64,000 bases of DNA from Chloropicon primus (taxonomy: Eukaryota; Chlorophyta; Chloropicophyceae; Chloropicales; Chloropicaceae): contig CP060767.1 in the NCBI GenBank assembly GCA_023205875.1, forward strand, positions 310,001-374,000, in the 5' to 3' direction. Below the pieces are notes generated by a model, which was not told where the DNA came from, searched no databases, and saw only the letters and a program-made list of their open reading frames with translations. This document shows positions 1 to 9,921 of the stretch, one piece after another. The translations under genes were made by a program, and so were the position numbers. Every line of letters begins with the position of its first letter. The first letter of the stretch is position 1.

Positions 1-234
1 GTGCCACAGGAACACCACAAGCGCCAACTTGGCCTCGTAATACAGCGGAACCCAAAACAAGAACTGGTCCGTCAAGTTCTGTGCGAACGTCGCCAGACCG
101 ATGATCGTCCAATACCTGCACCACATCTTCAGCTGCTCAGGCTTTCCTATCTCCACAGCCTTGAAGCAAGCGTACGCGGGGTACACGTACCCCAGGACGA
201 GGATAAGCACGGACGACACGTGTGAACCAAGCAT
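1..234 (-). CDS. REEP/Yop1/HVA22 (TB2-DP1) family protein, N-terminal part
   Basis: Reading from ATG at 234 leftwards gives 78 residues that run off the window edge. They begin MLGSHVSSVLILVLGYVYPAY and include YPAYACFKAVE, a tryptophan-rich RYWTIIGLATFAQ stretch and WVPLYYEAKLAL. This order (YPAY, FKA, YW, then W.P.YYE.K) is the signature of the REEP/Yop1/HVA22 family of ER hairpin proteins that shape tubular ER. An in-frame TGA lies at 412-414 and no ATG lies between it and 234, so 234 is the first possible start unless an upstream exon exists. The family normally starts with a few more residues before the first hydrophobic hairpin, so a short 5' exon is possible. The C-terminal part is missing only because the window ends. 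Confidence 0.8.
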   Translation of the reverse strand, partial: MLGSHVSSVLILVLGYVYPAYACFKAVEIGKPEQLKMWCRYWTIIGLATFAQNLTDQFLFWVPLYYEAKLALVVFLWH

Positions 235-1087
235 GGCGATGCCAATGACGATGCTGGTGCTGATGCTGGTCCCCTTCGTCCTCCTCTCTGGTTTGGCGGT
301 CACTCGACTGGGCCACCTGGTCACTCGAAGGACACAAGAGACAAGAACCCAAGCAAGCCTTCGTGCGTTGAATCGAAAGCGGACCGAAACACGACGTCGT
401 CGGTTACACGATCAGATACTTCGTAACGTCCACACGCACACGAACACGCACGCACGCACGCTCTCTCTCTCTCTCTCTCTCGTCCGTTCCTCTGTCCACG
501 ACGCGATGCCCAAACGAAAAAAGAGAGTTGGCGATTTCAGTCGTCCGCAACATGCTGATCCGAGGGCCATTCGTCGCGATGAAGGATTCTTTTGAAAGAG
601 GAAGAGGCGGACGTTACGATTCTTTCGCTCACCTTCCACCAACAAAACGTCGAAAGATGTACAAAAGAAACAAAAGAGATGCTCACCTCTCTCCGCTGTT
701 CGCGTCGCGCGCTCCGCGTTCCTCGTCTGTCGCTCCTTCGTTTACACTCATCTAGGAATGAGTGTAATGGAGTTTCAGTTTTTTTTGAAAGTTTTCCCAG
801 AGTCAAAGGTAGGCACGCTTGGGGCTTTGGAGGTGAAGGTAAGGGTCTTGGGCGATGCATTTGACCCCGAGGTCGTGAGGTGAAAGGATTGAGAGGCGTG
901 TTGGACGAAAGAACTTGTCGTGAGGTTTCCAAAGAGCCTTTGGTCGAAGAATTTGGTCCAGAACTGAGAGACTGAGACCCTTTCACCTTGTCCTTGGTGT
1001 ACCTTGGTTTGGGGGCCTGTGTGTGGTCCAAGGTGGTCCAAGGTGTAGTCTTTGGAGGGTTAAGCGTCGGCTGAAGGGAGGGGGAGG
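235..1087. promoter_or_regulatory. Divergent intergenic region REEP | IQCH
   Basis: This head-to-head spacer separates the REEP gene (-) from the IQCH gene (+). It holds a CT run at 461-481 preceded by CA-rich sequence. A copy of the recurring promoter motif lies at 584-608, in the orientation of the minus-strand gene, followed by GACGTTACGATTC near 609. No open frame in it resembles a protein. Confidence 0.5.
584..608 (-). promoter_or_regulatory. Shared promoter-like motif upstream of REEP
   Basis: The plus strand reads ATTCTTTTGAAAGAGGAAGA here, the minus-gene orientation of the motif described in the findings. It lies about 350 bp upstream of the REEP start codon. The element is inferred from recurrence across the window; no binding factor is known. 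Confidence 0.4.
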
Positions 1088-1428
1088 ATGTCCATGGAGG
1101 CCGAGTACGAGAGGACCAGGGACAAGGCCCGGGCATACCTCTCAGCCATCGAAGAGCTCACACTATTTCGAGAACAAGTGTCTCAAAGCACAGAGGAGGG
1201 AAAGGAGGGACTGGAGAATGCTTTGGAGGTAAGTGAGCCCAGCCATTCACCACCGTCACTACGATCACCGTCTATGCGTCCTTCTCTCTCCTCATTCAGC
1301 ACAAAGTGAGTGTGTGAGTTTGAGTGAGGGCTCCTCTTCTCTCGGGAAGGAGGGGGACGAGACCTTGGTATTATGATTCCAACCATCCAAGCAGCAGGTG
1401 CTGCTGCTGCACCTCCTCCACCACCATC

Positions 1429-1481
<53 letters not shown>

Positions 1482-4400
1482 TGTCTGTGTGTGTGTGTGT
1501 GTTTGTGATGGAGAAGGTCGCTGTCACTGCTAGTAGCAAGTATGGGAAGAGCTTCACAGACTCACCACATGACTTTCGTTTCCTCCACCACCAACTCCTT
1601 CCTCGGGCAGGTTGCCATAGAACGCCTGAATGGCAAGTTCCACGACGTGGCCGGGGAGCTGGCTCACCGGATGAAAGAGATCGGGACTCATGGAGACTCG
1701 ATGAACCGGCGGTTGAAGCAGCAGGCTGACTTGTACTTCAGCTCCCGGGGTCCCTCCCAGGCTCTCAAGGCCGAGATAGAGGGGGAGTACTTGGAGTCCA
1801 AGCAAAGGAAGCCGAACGAGGAGCCCGAGAACGCGAGAATGGTTGGCAAGGGGCCCGACATGATGAGCGCGAGGCACAAGAACCCAGAACCCAAGAAGGT
1901 GTTGAAAAAGACCAGGGAGGACCTTGAGGAGAAGTTCGTGAACGATTTCAGCAAGCTTTCCATGTCCGAGCTGGACAAGGGCGTGATGAATATGCTGATC
2001 CGTGGTTTGATTCCTCGGGATGTTGACCTCGGCAAGGCGTTCGACTCGGACTTCTTCACGACGATGGGAATCACCCCAGCAAAGTACACGGACCTGAAGA
2101 ACTCGAAGCAGATCCTTCAGGACTACGTGGAGAGCATGGTGAGGGAGGAGCAAGTGTTCGGCGCCAAGCTGCACGAGGTGACTATGGGAGCTCAGAAGAA
2201 GATGGCTCTCGAGAGGGAGAGGTTCCTCAAGTACGGCGACGCGAACATGGATGTGAAGAAGAGGTACACCACCAAGTTCTTGGATCCGGTCAAGCTCTTG
2301 CCGACCAAAAGGAGGAGCATGGCTTCCGTCGGGGAGGAAGGCGATAATGGCGGCAAGACCGTGAACGAGGAGGATCAGTTCTTCGTCCAGCACAGGACAT
2401 TCAGGAAGGCTTACCAGACCTCAATCGCCACAATTGGTGACGGGTACCTCCCCCTCCTGCAGTACAAGTTCCTGAGGACGATGCCCGATTTCAGGCTGTT
2501 CAAAGCGAAGAACTCTTTGAACTGGCGCAAGATCGACGGCTTCCTGCCACGCGTCTGCCAGTTCTGCAAGGAGAAGAGCATCTTCCTGGCAGCGGTGCCG
2601 TACAGGAAGCTCTCTCAGTTCGCGGTGAGGTCCCAGCAAGTGTCTGACTTGGAGCTGAACGAGATCATCGTGAACTTGTACGACTTGTACCAGGAGCTTC
2701 AGAACGAGAAGTCGGCGACGCAGATCCAGGCGGCCTTCAAGGGATACATGGTGAGGAAGAAGCATCCGAACAAGGCCATGATCAAGTCGATCTGGACGAT
2801 CCAGGCTTTCATCAGGAAGAAGGCTCTGAGGAAGAAGTTCCAGGAGCTGTTGCACGAGAAGAGGCTGAGGATCACCAAAGAGGTGGGCAAGCTGCAGTCC
2901 GACCTCAGGAAGAACTGGAAGTACTACAGCCACTCCACCAAACTGATCGTCCACATACCGAGCCTGTCCCTGAGCCAGGAGCAGAGGATCACCTCGGAGC
3001 ATTTTCTGACGAGGCAGTTCAGCCAGTTGACGAGGCTGTGCGACTTGAGGAACCCGCAGGTCTCCCTCATCCTGATCTCTCCGTTGCAGATCCCGCAGGA
3101 TCTCCTGGGGTACTTTCTGTCCATCATGCGCGTGCGAGGGGTGAAGGACCCAAAGCTTCGGCTCAAGGTGATCGTCCCGGAGAACTTGCACCGACTTCCC
3201 GGCCACTTCTCTCTGGCTCAGGCCCTGCTGGCGTCCCCAACGGCTTACAAGCGGTTAGAAATCGCCGTCCAGGGTCAACGGGCGTACATGCTGCCGCACA
3301 GGGTGGGCAGAGACGAGCAAGAGCTTTCCGTGTCCCTCAAGATGCCCATCTTGGGGCCAACCTTTGAGTGCTGCGAGCACTACTCGACCAAAATCGGCGC
3401 CAGGTCACTGTTTCAGGAGGCTGACATGAACGTCGCTCCGGGCGCCAGCATTCAGCCGTCGTATAACACGCAGGGGGGGGGCAGCAAGCAGAGAGAGATT
3501 GCGGCAAAGCTCGTGAATCTGATCAAGGAGAACCCCTTCGTGCGCAAGTGGATCTTCAAAGTGAGCGACGAGTACGACTCGAGGGGGCACGCCTCGCTGG
3601 ATCTGAAGAAGGTGGGGCCCCTGGATGATGTGGCCAAGCGGGTGGAGAACGTCATCTCCCCTCAAGATCCAAACAGCGTGGAGAAGATCATCAGCCTGCT
3701 GGAGGACGAGCTGCTGAACGAGTACGTCGTGATCCACAACACGGAGGTCTACCCGACCTGGGAGACTTACGCCAATCAGTTCAGAAAGGTCGGTGGCGTA
3801 ATCGAGGCGTTTCCCGAGTGGGTGGTGGGCTCGCCGAGCGCGAACGTTTTCATCGATCCTCTCGGGAACGTTTCGATCCAGTCGACGCACGAGCAGATCT
3901 TCGCGCAGGATTTTACCTTCGTGGGCGCCAGCTTCCCTCAGAGCTCCGTGCCTCACCTCCCACTGACCCAAGCCACGATCGCGATTGCGAAAAAGTGCTA
4001 CGAGAAGGGCATCGTCGGTTACTTTGGCATCGACTTTGTGGCCTTGAGGCAAGAGGGGTTCCTCAAGATCTGGGCGGTGGACCTGAACCTCCACATGACA
4101 AAGACTCAGCTCTCGTTCCAGTTCTTCGACCTGTTGTCCGGCGGATCGTTCAACGCGGAAAGTGGCATGTACTTGATGCCCTACGGGATCTCTTACAGTG
4201 CTGACCAGAGCAAGAGCGAGCCTCACATGAGCGAGACTTCGACTGCGATGTCAAATTACGGCAGCAGGAGGTGCTACGTCATGACAGACTTCGTGTCGAG
4301 CTCCAGGTTCGAGGGCCTGCAGCTGAAAACGTTTTTCAAAGATTGCAGGAACCTTGGCTTGACCTACGACATCGGCGAGTGCACCGGCACGGCGTTCAAC

Positions 4401-4637
4401 GTCATCGATACCATCTCCGCGGGAGTCTTGTCGATCTTCTCGGCCGGTTTCACGATGGTGGATGCCATGAAGGAAGCGAGCAGGACGCTGAGCGTCTTGG
4501 CTAGGAGGTTTGGACAGAACGTCTCGAGGGGAGGTGGGAAGGACAGCGAGTCGTTCCACAGGATCTCCTCCACCTTGAGGTTCATCGCCGACAAGCTCAG
4601 GAATCCTGAACCTTCGGACGGGGACTACTTGCAGTAA
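1088..4637 (+). CDS. IQCH: IQCH-like protein (IQ motifs plus ATP-grasp-like C-terminal region)
   Basis: Two exons: 1088-1228 and 1611-4637, with the GT-AG intron 1229-1610 in phase 0. The product is 1055 aa, close to the ~1030 aa of animal IQCH. Exon 1 starts MSMEAEYERTRDKARAY. Two IQ-type calmodulin-binding helices lie near residues 418-455 (ATQIQAAFKGYMVRKK, then IQAFIRKKALRKKF). They are followed by a block starting LIVHIPSLSLS and a C-terminal region with VVIHNTEVYPTWE, PQSSV and IGYFGIDFV...WAVDLNLH, which matches the conserved ATP-grasp-like half of IQCH. In animals IQCH is a sperm-flagellum or testis protein that binds calmodulin, and homologues are mostly found in flagellated lineages. 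The function here is inferred from homology. The intron carries a long CT/GT microsatellite. Confidence 0.85.
1431..1502. repeat. (CT)n-(GT)n compound microsatellite in IQCH intron
   Basis: About 17 CT units run directly into about 19 GT units, interrupted once by CT. It sits inside the IQCH intron. Long pyrimidine runs also occur in other introns and 5' regions of this window. Confidence 0.95.
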
Positions 4638-4899
4638 CTCGCTCGTGGGAGTGATCAACCAGCCAGCCCGCTTCTTTTGGTGGAAAGCGGGGAGTGTTAA
4701 AGTAAAGTGTATATATAAAAACAATTGAGTTGAGTTTCGACGGAGGAGAAGAAACACACACACACACGAGGTGGGTGCCCAATCCCCCCCCCCACCCCAC
4801 CACACGGTTCTTTCAAGACAAGGCGGAAGCAAGAGGGAGAGAGGAATTCCTCCTCCCTTGCGTTGCCATGAGAGAGGGCGAGCGAGGGAGGTGTCAAGC

Positions 4900-5110
4900 T
4901 CACTTGCGGCTCCTCGCTTGGGTCTGCTCCTCAATATAAACGCGAAGCCTCTCCTCCATGTTTATGACACCAACGCCGAAGCCGGCGCCTACGAGGCCTG
5001 CTATGCCATGCTCCCACGGTTCTGCACATCAATCAGGAAACAGAAACAGAGAGAGAGAGAGAGAATGAAATGGAATGAATTGTCAGAGACCTGGTTCACG
5101 ACTCCATGCC

Positions 5111-5145
<35 letters not shown>

Positions 5146-5481
5146 CGTCGTCGTCCCTTGTCCCTAGAGAGAGAGAGAGAGAGGAGCACCTGATGCACAC
5201 GACGCGGGAGCAAAGCGATGGCCGTGGAGGAAGGAGGGAGGAAGCTTCTCCCTCGCGTTCCTCCTCCGCTTGCACCACGGTCACGCCCCTGGCCATGCTC
5301 CCACTTTCCACTTCATTCATGCCTTTCCCTTTCGTTTCAAAGGTCATGCGACGACTCATTCGAAAGCTCGTGAGGCAGCGGGTCACTTACTTCGCAGTAC
5401 CGGCAGCCTCCTGACCGCGTTTGAGTACACTTGCGTCATGAAACCCAAGGCTCCGCCGAAGAGTGCTGCGGAGGCGCCCAT
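4900..5481 (-). CDS. Small 70-aa putative membrane protein, spliced
   Basis: Two exons on the minus strand: 5391-5481 (91 nt) and 4900-5021 (122 nt), joined by GT-AG intron 5022-5390, give exactly 71 codons including TGA. The protein starts MGASAALFGGALGFMTQVYS. After the junction it reads LRKPWEHGIAGLVGAGFGVG and ends in a charged helix (NMEERLRVYIEEQTQARSRK). Two short Gly/Ala-rich hydrophobic segments flank the R/K-PWEH turn. The pattern resembles small mitochondrial inner-membrane proteins, perhaps a complex I accessory subunit of the NUXM/NDUFC2 type, but I am not sure of the family. Support for the model comes from the splice sites and the reading frame continuing cleanly across them. 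The IQCH gene ends 262 bp away, convergent. Confidence 0.65.
5050..5183. repeat. (GA)n and (CAA)n microsatellites in intron
   Basis: A GA run lies at about 5050-5064, a CAA run of about 12 units at 5110-5146, and a second GA run at about 5166-5183. All are within the intron of the 70-aa protein gene. Confidence 0.9.
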
Positions 5482-6583
5482 CTTGAATGATCAATTGAAC
5501 CCTAATATTTACGGCGGGATATCGGTATCGGTGTAAAGGAGAGAGAGAGAGAGAGAGAGAGGAGGACGATGTGGAAGAAGTTGATGTGTTGTGACGAGTA
5601 GCATCCGATCATTGTCATTGCCATTCTCGCGATCAGGATTCTCCCCGCTCTCCCTTTCTTTCTTTCTTTCTTTTTTTTTTGGACTTCAACCAACACTTTT
5701 TCTGCCAAAAACAACAGAGACACTCCCTCTTCTTCTTAACAGCAAGAGCCACCCTCTCGTTTGGTTGTGGCAAGGGTCATCGGTTCCTTCCAGCCCTTCA
5801 CCCGTTCCTTTGATCCATCAATCCTTCTGCAAGGTGGACCAGTGAGAGTGAGATATCATCATCATCATCGTCATCATCACCTCTCTGTCTGTCTCTCTCA
5901 GAAGTCTGCAAGGCAACCGAGTAAAGACATCTCCCTCCTCCCTCGATCATCAAAGGAAAGGATTCAAAAATTACTTGTCACAGCCACAGGAGGGAGAGTG
6001 GACGAGGGAGAAAGAGGCGGTCTTTCGGAGAGGAAACGCTTCGATAATTGGCTGAAGGCTCAAACCAACGAATTATTCGTCTCCTCCTCTTTCGAACGAG
6101 CCCTCGCTTGTCGTCACGGCGTCACTGGGTCGCCATTGCGAGGAGGGACCACGAGGGAGGAAAGCGAACGAGGAAAAGAAAACGAGGCACGCGATTAAAG
6201 TGAATTCCGCTCGAGGGAAGTGCGAGGACGCGGTCGAGGGCCAGGTGAAGAGAACAACGGTGTCGAGACCTTTCCATTGATTGGTCGGTTGACCCATTTG
6301 GCTTCCGGATTGTTTGAGGTTGTCGTGAAGAAGGGCCGCCTGGAGGGGTTTGGACTCGAAAGAGAGCACCTTGGAGGAGGAGAGTTTGGACGAGGAAGGC
6401 GAAGGTGTAAGAGGTCGGGAGGGACGCCAATCGAAAGCAGGAACTCAAAATATTTCCGACGACACCAAATTCGTTCGGGTTTCGTCTCAAGGAAGCGCAT
6501 CCCTTCCACAACATCATCACTATCACCACCACCACCATCATCACAGCGAGAGGCAGGAGGACACGAGTAGAGGCATCATCGTC
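5482..6583. promoter_or_regulatory. Divergent intergenic region, small protein | coiled-coil protein
   Basis: About 1.1 kb without a recognisable gene. It contains a GA run (about 5540-5562), CTTT/T-rich tracts (about 5660-5685) and CAT/CAC repeats near 5855-5880 and 6510-6545. The shared promoter motif is at 6087-6108 in plus orientation, and 6270-6385 resembles the upstream region at 44058-44165. The frame of the downstream gene stays open back to about 6350, but that part is low-complexity (a histidine run) and is treated as 5' leader. Confidence 0.45.
6087..6108 (+). promoter_or_regulatory. Shared promoter-like motif upstream of coiled-coil gene
   Basis: The sequence reads CTCTTTCGAACGAGCCCTCG in the direction of the plus-strand gene, about 480 bp upstream of its chosen start. 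It matches the core CTTTCSAAMGAGC. Confidence 0.45.
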
Positions 6584-8068
6584 ATGGCGAGGAGGGGCGT
6601 TCTCAATCGTCTGAGCGGAAGCGAAGTAAACGCCAGGCAGAGGACGGCGGATGCTCCTTCGATCCTCAAACCCTTCGCGCAGGAAGGAAGAGGAAGAAAA
6701 TCTTCATCATCAACGACGACGACGACGACGACGAGGAAGTCATCCAGGAGGAAGGCGTACAATCCGACGATGGCTCACCAGCCTCTGGGGAAGGGGAACT
6801 GGCTGAGGGGAGACCACCACCTTGGGGCGAGCACGGCGTACGAGGCTTGGAGAGGTGGCCCGGCGAGGCGAGGGAGCGGGGGCGACGACGACGGTGGCCG
6901 AGGCGTGGGTGATGCTTGCTTGGAGTGCGAGGAGGTGGAGGGGTACTGTGTGGATGGTGGCGCGATTGAGGAGGGGCGCACTTACAACCCGGAGGAGGTG
7001 GACAACTTGGTTTCCCTCATCACCGAGGAAGAGGAGGAGCTCACCGTGTCCTCCTCGGACGATGCCGCGTCCAACGGTGCGGAGGAGGACCTCGCGAGGG
7101 ACTCGGCGCCTCTGAGCTCGAGCAGACAGTACCGCAGGAACCCTCTGAACGACGCGGGGGAAGGGACTGATGGCGCGGTTATTGGCGACGAAGACGCATT
7201 GCAACAACAGGCCACGGCGAACAAGCAAGTCGAGAGCGTGTTTGGTGACTGCGGCTCGTTCGAGCTGGAGCTGAGCGCGAGCTCCCACATGGTCGTGGTG
7301 GACAGGGTGGTGCAACTTGAGCTGGAGAAGGAAAAGGCAGCGAGGAGGCTGAAGGACTGGGCCTCTTGCGCGGGCGAGCTGCGGACCCTGTTCGAAAGCA
7401 AATCGAAAGAGTGCGAGGTGAAGGACAAGCTCATCTCGGATTTGACGAGCCGCTTGACCACGGAGGTCGAGAAGAAGAACGACGAGATTGCTTCCCTGAG
7501 GAAAGCACTTTGCCAGCAAAAGGAAGAGAGCGACAAAGTCGCCAAGGGTCTCAAGGAGGACGTCGTTCTCAAGGAGGAACTCCTCAAGGACTCGAAAGAG
7601 CATTGCAGGCAACTGAGGAGCGCTCTGATGGACGCCGAGCTGGAGCTCGACAGGCAACAGAAAGCGCTGACGCCTGGCGGCGTCGGGGGTGCGGAGGGGC
7701 AATCCACAAGCGGTTCCGACCCTGCGTTGCTCGAGGGATCAAACGCCGGCCCGAATCACGAGGAAACGAAGCAGCGCCTGGACGCCCTGTCGAAGAAGGA
7801 CGAGCGGATAATGAAGCAAGAGTTCGAGCTGCAGAGGAGCAGGGTGGTCGTGTACCAGCAGAGGCAGCAGATCCAGAGTCTAACCGCGGAGTTGAGCCGC
7901 TTGCATAATCAGAGCGTGACGCTTCCAGGGTCAGGGCAGCAGGAGGAGGAGAAGGGGCGACTCATGAAGGAGCTGGCGCATCAGATCGAAGAGGGTTCGC
8001 GGGAAATCAAGATCATCCAGAACCAGCTCCTGTCGACCGGCGCAACAGACTTCTCGAGCGAGGATTGA
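6584..8068 (+). CDS. Coiled-coil protein of unknown function
   Basis: A single-exon frame of 494 aa from ATG 6584 (MARRGVLNRLSGSEV). The same frame is open for 78 more codons upstream to 6350, but those encode a His run and promoter-like sequence, so 6584 is preferred. Residues 1-210 are low-complexity (Ser/Thr run, Gly- and Asp-rich stretch, acidic EEEEEL). A coiled coil follows from about residue 245 to 390 (repeating L-E-x-E-K and K-x-E-E-L heptads), and a second after about 410. No enzymatic motif is visible. The family is not recognised. It ends 81 bp from the convergent RWD gene. Confidence 0.6.
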   Translation: MARRGVLNRLSGSEVNARQRTADAPSILKPFAQEGRGRKSSSSTTTTTTTRKSSRRKAYNPTMAHQPLGKGNWLRGDHHLGASTAYEAWRGGPARRGSGGDDDGGRGVGDACLECEEVEGYCVDGGAIEEGRTYNPEEVDNLVSLITEEEEELTVSSSDDAASNGAEEDLARDSAPLSSSRQYRRNPLNDAGEGTDGAVIGDEDALQQQATANKQVESVFGDCGSFELELSASSHMVVVDRVVQLELEKEKAARRLKDWASCAGELRTLFESKSKECEVKDKLISDLTSRLTTEVEKKNDEIASLRKALCQQKEESDKVAKGLKEDVVLKEELLKDSKEHCRQLRSALMDAELELDRQQKALTPGGVGGAEGQSTSGSDPALLEGSNAGPNHEETKQRLDALSKKDERIMKQEFELQRSRVVVYQQRQQIQSLTAELSRLHNQSVTLPGSGQQEEEKGRLMKELAHQIEEGSREIKIIQNQLLSTGATDFSSED

Positions 8069-8149
8069 CAGTCGCCAAACTCTGCGTGTCATTTGGGTAG
8101 ATAATTTATTCCGTTGTTAATTTACAGAGTCAAGCACCGATGTGCAGAG

Positions 8150-9009
8150 TCACGGAAACGAATCCAAGCTATCTTCCTCCTCGTCAGAGCTCTCCTCAAC
8201 CTCTACCACGTCCCTCGTCTCAAAGAATTTTCTTCCCGTCAGTTTGTGCTCGTTCTCGTCCACCTTCTTCCCCATTTTCTCTTCCATCTCTTTGTCGAAC
8301 TTCTCCTTCCAAGCAGCAAAAGTCTCCGGCGTCACGGGCGTTCCCTCAGCCCTTTGCCTCGCCCTCTCCTCCTCCTCCTCCTGCTCCTTCCTCTTCTTCT
8401 TCTCCTCCTCGTCCTCGATCACGTCGTTCATTCCCATCTTGTTCTGCATCCAGTCCTTGGCCTCGGTGCACAGCTCGTATATCATGGACATCCCAAGGCA
8501 TTCGTCCACCTTCTCCCCCAGCATCGCGGTCAGCTTGTCCAAGTCCGACACAGTCAGGCTGCTCATGCTCTCCAGCTTCAGGAAGGGCGGCTCGTCCGGG
8601 TACTTCTCGGTATGCGCGAACACGAGTCCAAGCACTTGAAGGCCAACGAGAGGAAGGGTTCAAGTGCAGAAAGGAATGCAAGATCAAACCAAGGGAAACT
8701 GGTCAGTCAGCACACTGCGATTGCTCCCACCCCACACACTCCCAAAGGCAAAGGGTCTGTTCCCCACCTCCCCACGCCTAGCCTACGTAGGTCTCCTTGC
8801 TCCTCACCTGGCGGGAAAGTGTTGGGCTCAGCGTCCTCCACAGCCTCCACTTTGATCCGATAGCACTTTCCAGTGATGCCAACATCGTCAAGCCTCAACT
8901 CCTCCCTGTCGGCGTCACTCAACTCAACAATGTCGTCCATCAAGATCGCCTGCAAGGCTTCCAACTCCATCTCTTGCTCCATGTCATACTCCTCCTGCTC
9001 TCGCGCCAT
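8150..9009 (-). CDS. RWD-domain protein (RWDD1/GIR2-like)
   Basis: Exons 8808-9009 and 8150-8634 are joined across GT-AG intron 8635-8807 to give 228 aa. The start MAREQEEYDMEQEMELEALQ is a typical RWD beginning (acidic helix, then EALQAI). After the junction the protein reads VLGLVFAHTEKYPDEPP, containing the YPDEPP hallmark of RWD domains. The C-terminal half is a charged helix (KKKRKEQEEEEERARQR), a conserved TPVTPETFAAWKEKF segment and an acidic tail with ESSDEEED. Yeast Gir2 and animal RWDD1 (also called DFRP2) have this architecture and bind DRG GTPases and the Gcn1 pathway. That role is inferred by family. An upstream in-frame Met at 9063 exists but is less like the family start. Confidence 0.85.
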
Positions 9010-9921
9010 CCTCCTCGTGGGATGAACAAAAGACACGCCGGCGAGCGTTACGATTCCCTCCAAGCGTTACGAGAACGAAGAAAACTTTCAAGCAGATAGG
9101 GAATAGGAATAGGGTCGACGAAGAGAGAGCAGAGAGAGAGAGCAGAGAAAAACATGTTAATCAGCAGAACATCCTCGTCAGGACGGCATCTTTTTCGTGA
9201 GGACACTCATTCGAACGAGCGCAAGATTCTCTTTCCATCGATGTCTCCTTCTCCCGCTACGATTCTCTTCGATGTCTTCGGCGTCGCGTTGAAGTTGAAG
9301 TTCCCGAACTCACCCTCGCCTTCTGTTGGTGGTTTTCCGCTACTGGTGGTTTTCCCAGTGTCTGCCTATTTGGTTCACACCCCAAAGTGCAATCCAACCC
9401 TCGACGAGGATGAGATGAAGTGAGGGCGTGATAAGGGATGTCGAGACAGCGCCATGAGGACCCGGGCGGGGGTATATGCCCTAGCGCGCCCGTGCAATAA
9501 GGGAGAAAGCAAGGACCGTCGGCGCACACTACCACAAGCTAAGATCGATCTGATCTATCAAGAGTTTTCTTTTTTGCTTTTCCGCCGAGCTTTCTCTAGA
9601 AGCTTTAGTCTCGAGGACAGCAGACGGCGAAGTTGACGACGCAGGGGACGAGGACGGAGGGTGAAGTGGAGAAGGAGGGAACTGGACGGAAGATCTGCTC
9701 GCGATCTTTCCAACGAGCCCTCACTCGACCCATTTGGTGCTCGGATTGGTCGAGGGATCGACTGAGAGGACAGAAAAGGGAAGGGAAAAGTGCCCGAGTG
9801 ACCCACCTTGTTGAGGACGGTGACGGCGAGGACGGAAACGAAAGGAGGAGAGGAGGGTATCAGACGAAGGTGTGACTGGAGATCTTTCCATCGGCGGATC
9901 GCACGCTTCGTTTGACTCCAG
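9010..9921. promoter_or_regulatory. Divergent intergenic region RWD | BASS transporter
   Basis: About 0.9 kb with no gene. GCGTTACG occurs twice close to the RWD start (about 9049 and 9064). CATTCGAACGAGCGC lies near 9206. The right part (9685-9921) is the copy of a segment also found before ALKBH8. Confidence 0.5.
9685..9921 (+). repeat. Duplicated promoter segment, copy A (BASS)
   Basis: This stretch aligns over its whole length with 29118-29355 upstream of ALKBH8, by eye at roughly 80 percent identity. Shared blocks include GAGCCCTCACTCGACCCAT, GTGCCCGAGTGACCCACC, TTGTTGAGGACGGTGAC and TTTGACTCCAG. It ends at the base before the BASS start codon and contains the shared motif GATCTTTCCAACGAGC at 9703. 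Confidence 0.8.

Noticed and set aside
5104-5146. CAA/CAG runs as CRISPR-like or toxic triplet elements
   Set aside because: Plain microsatellites in introns or spacers, with no spacer-repeat structure.
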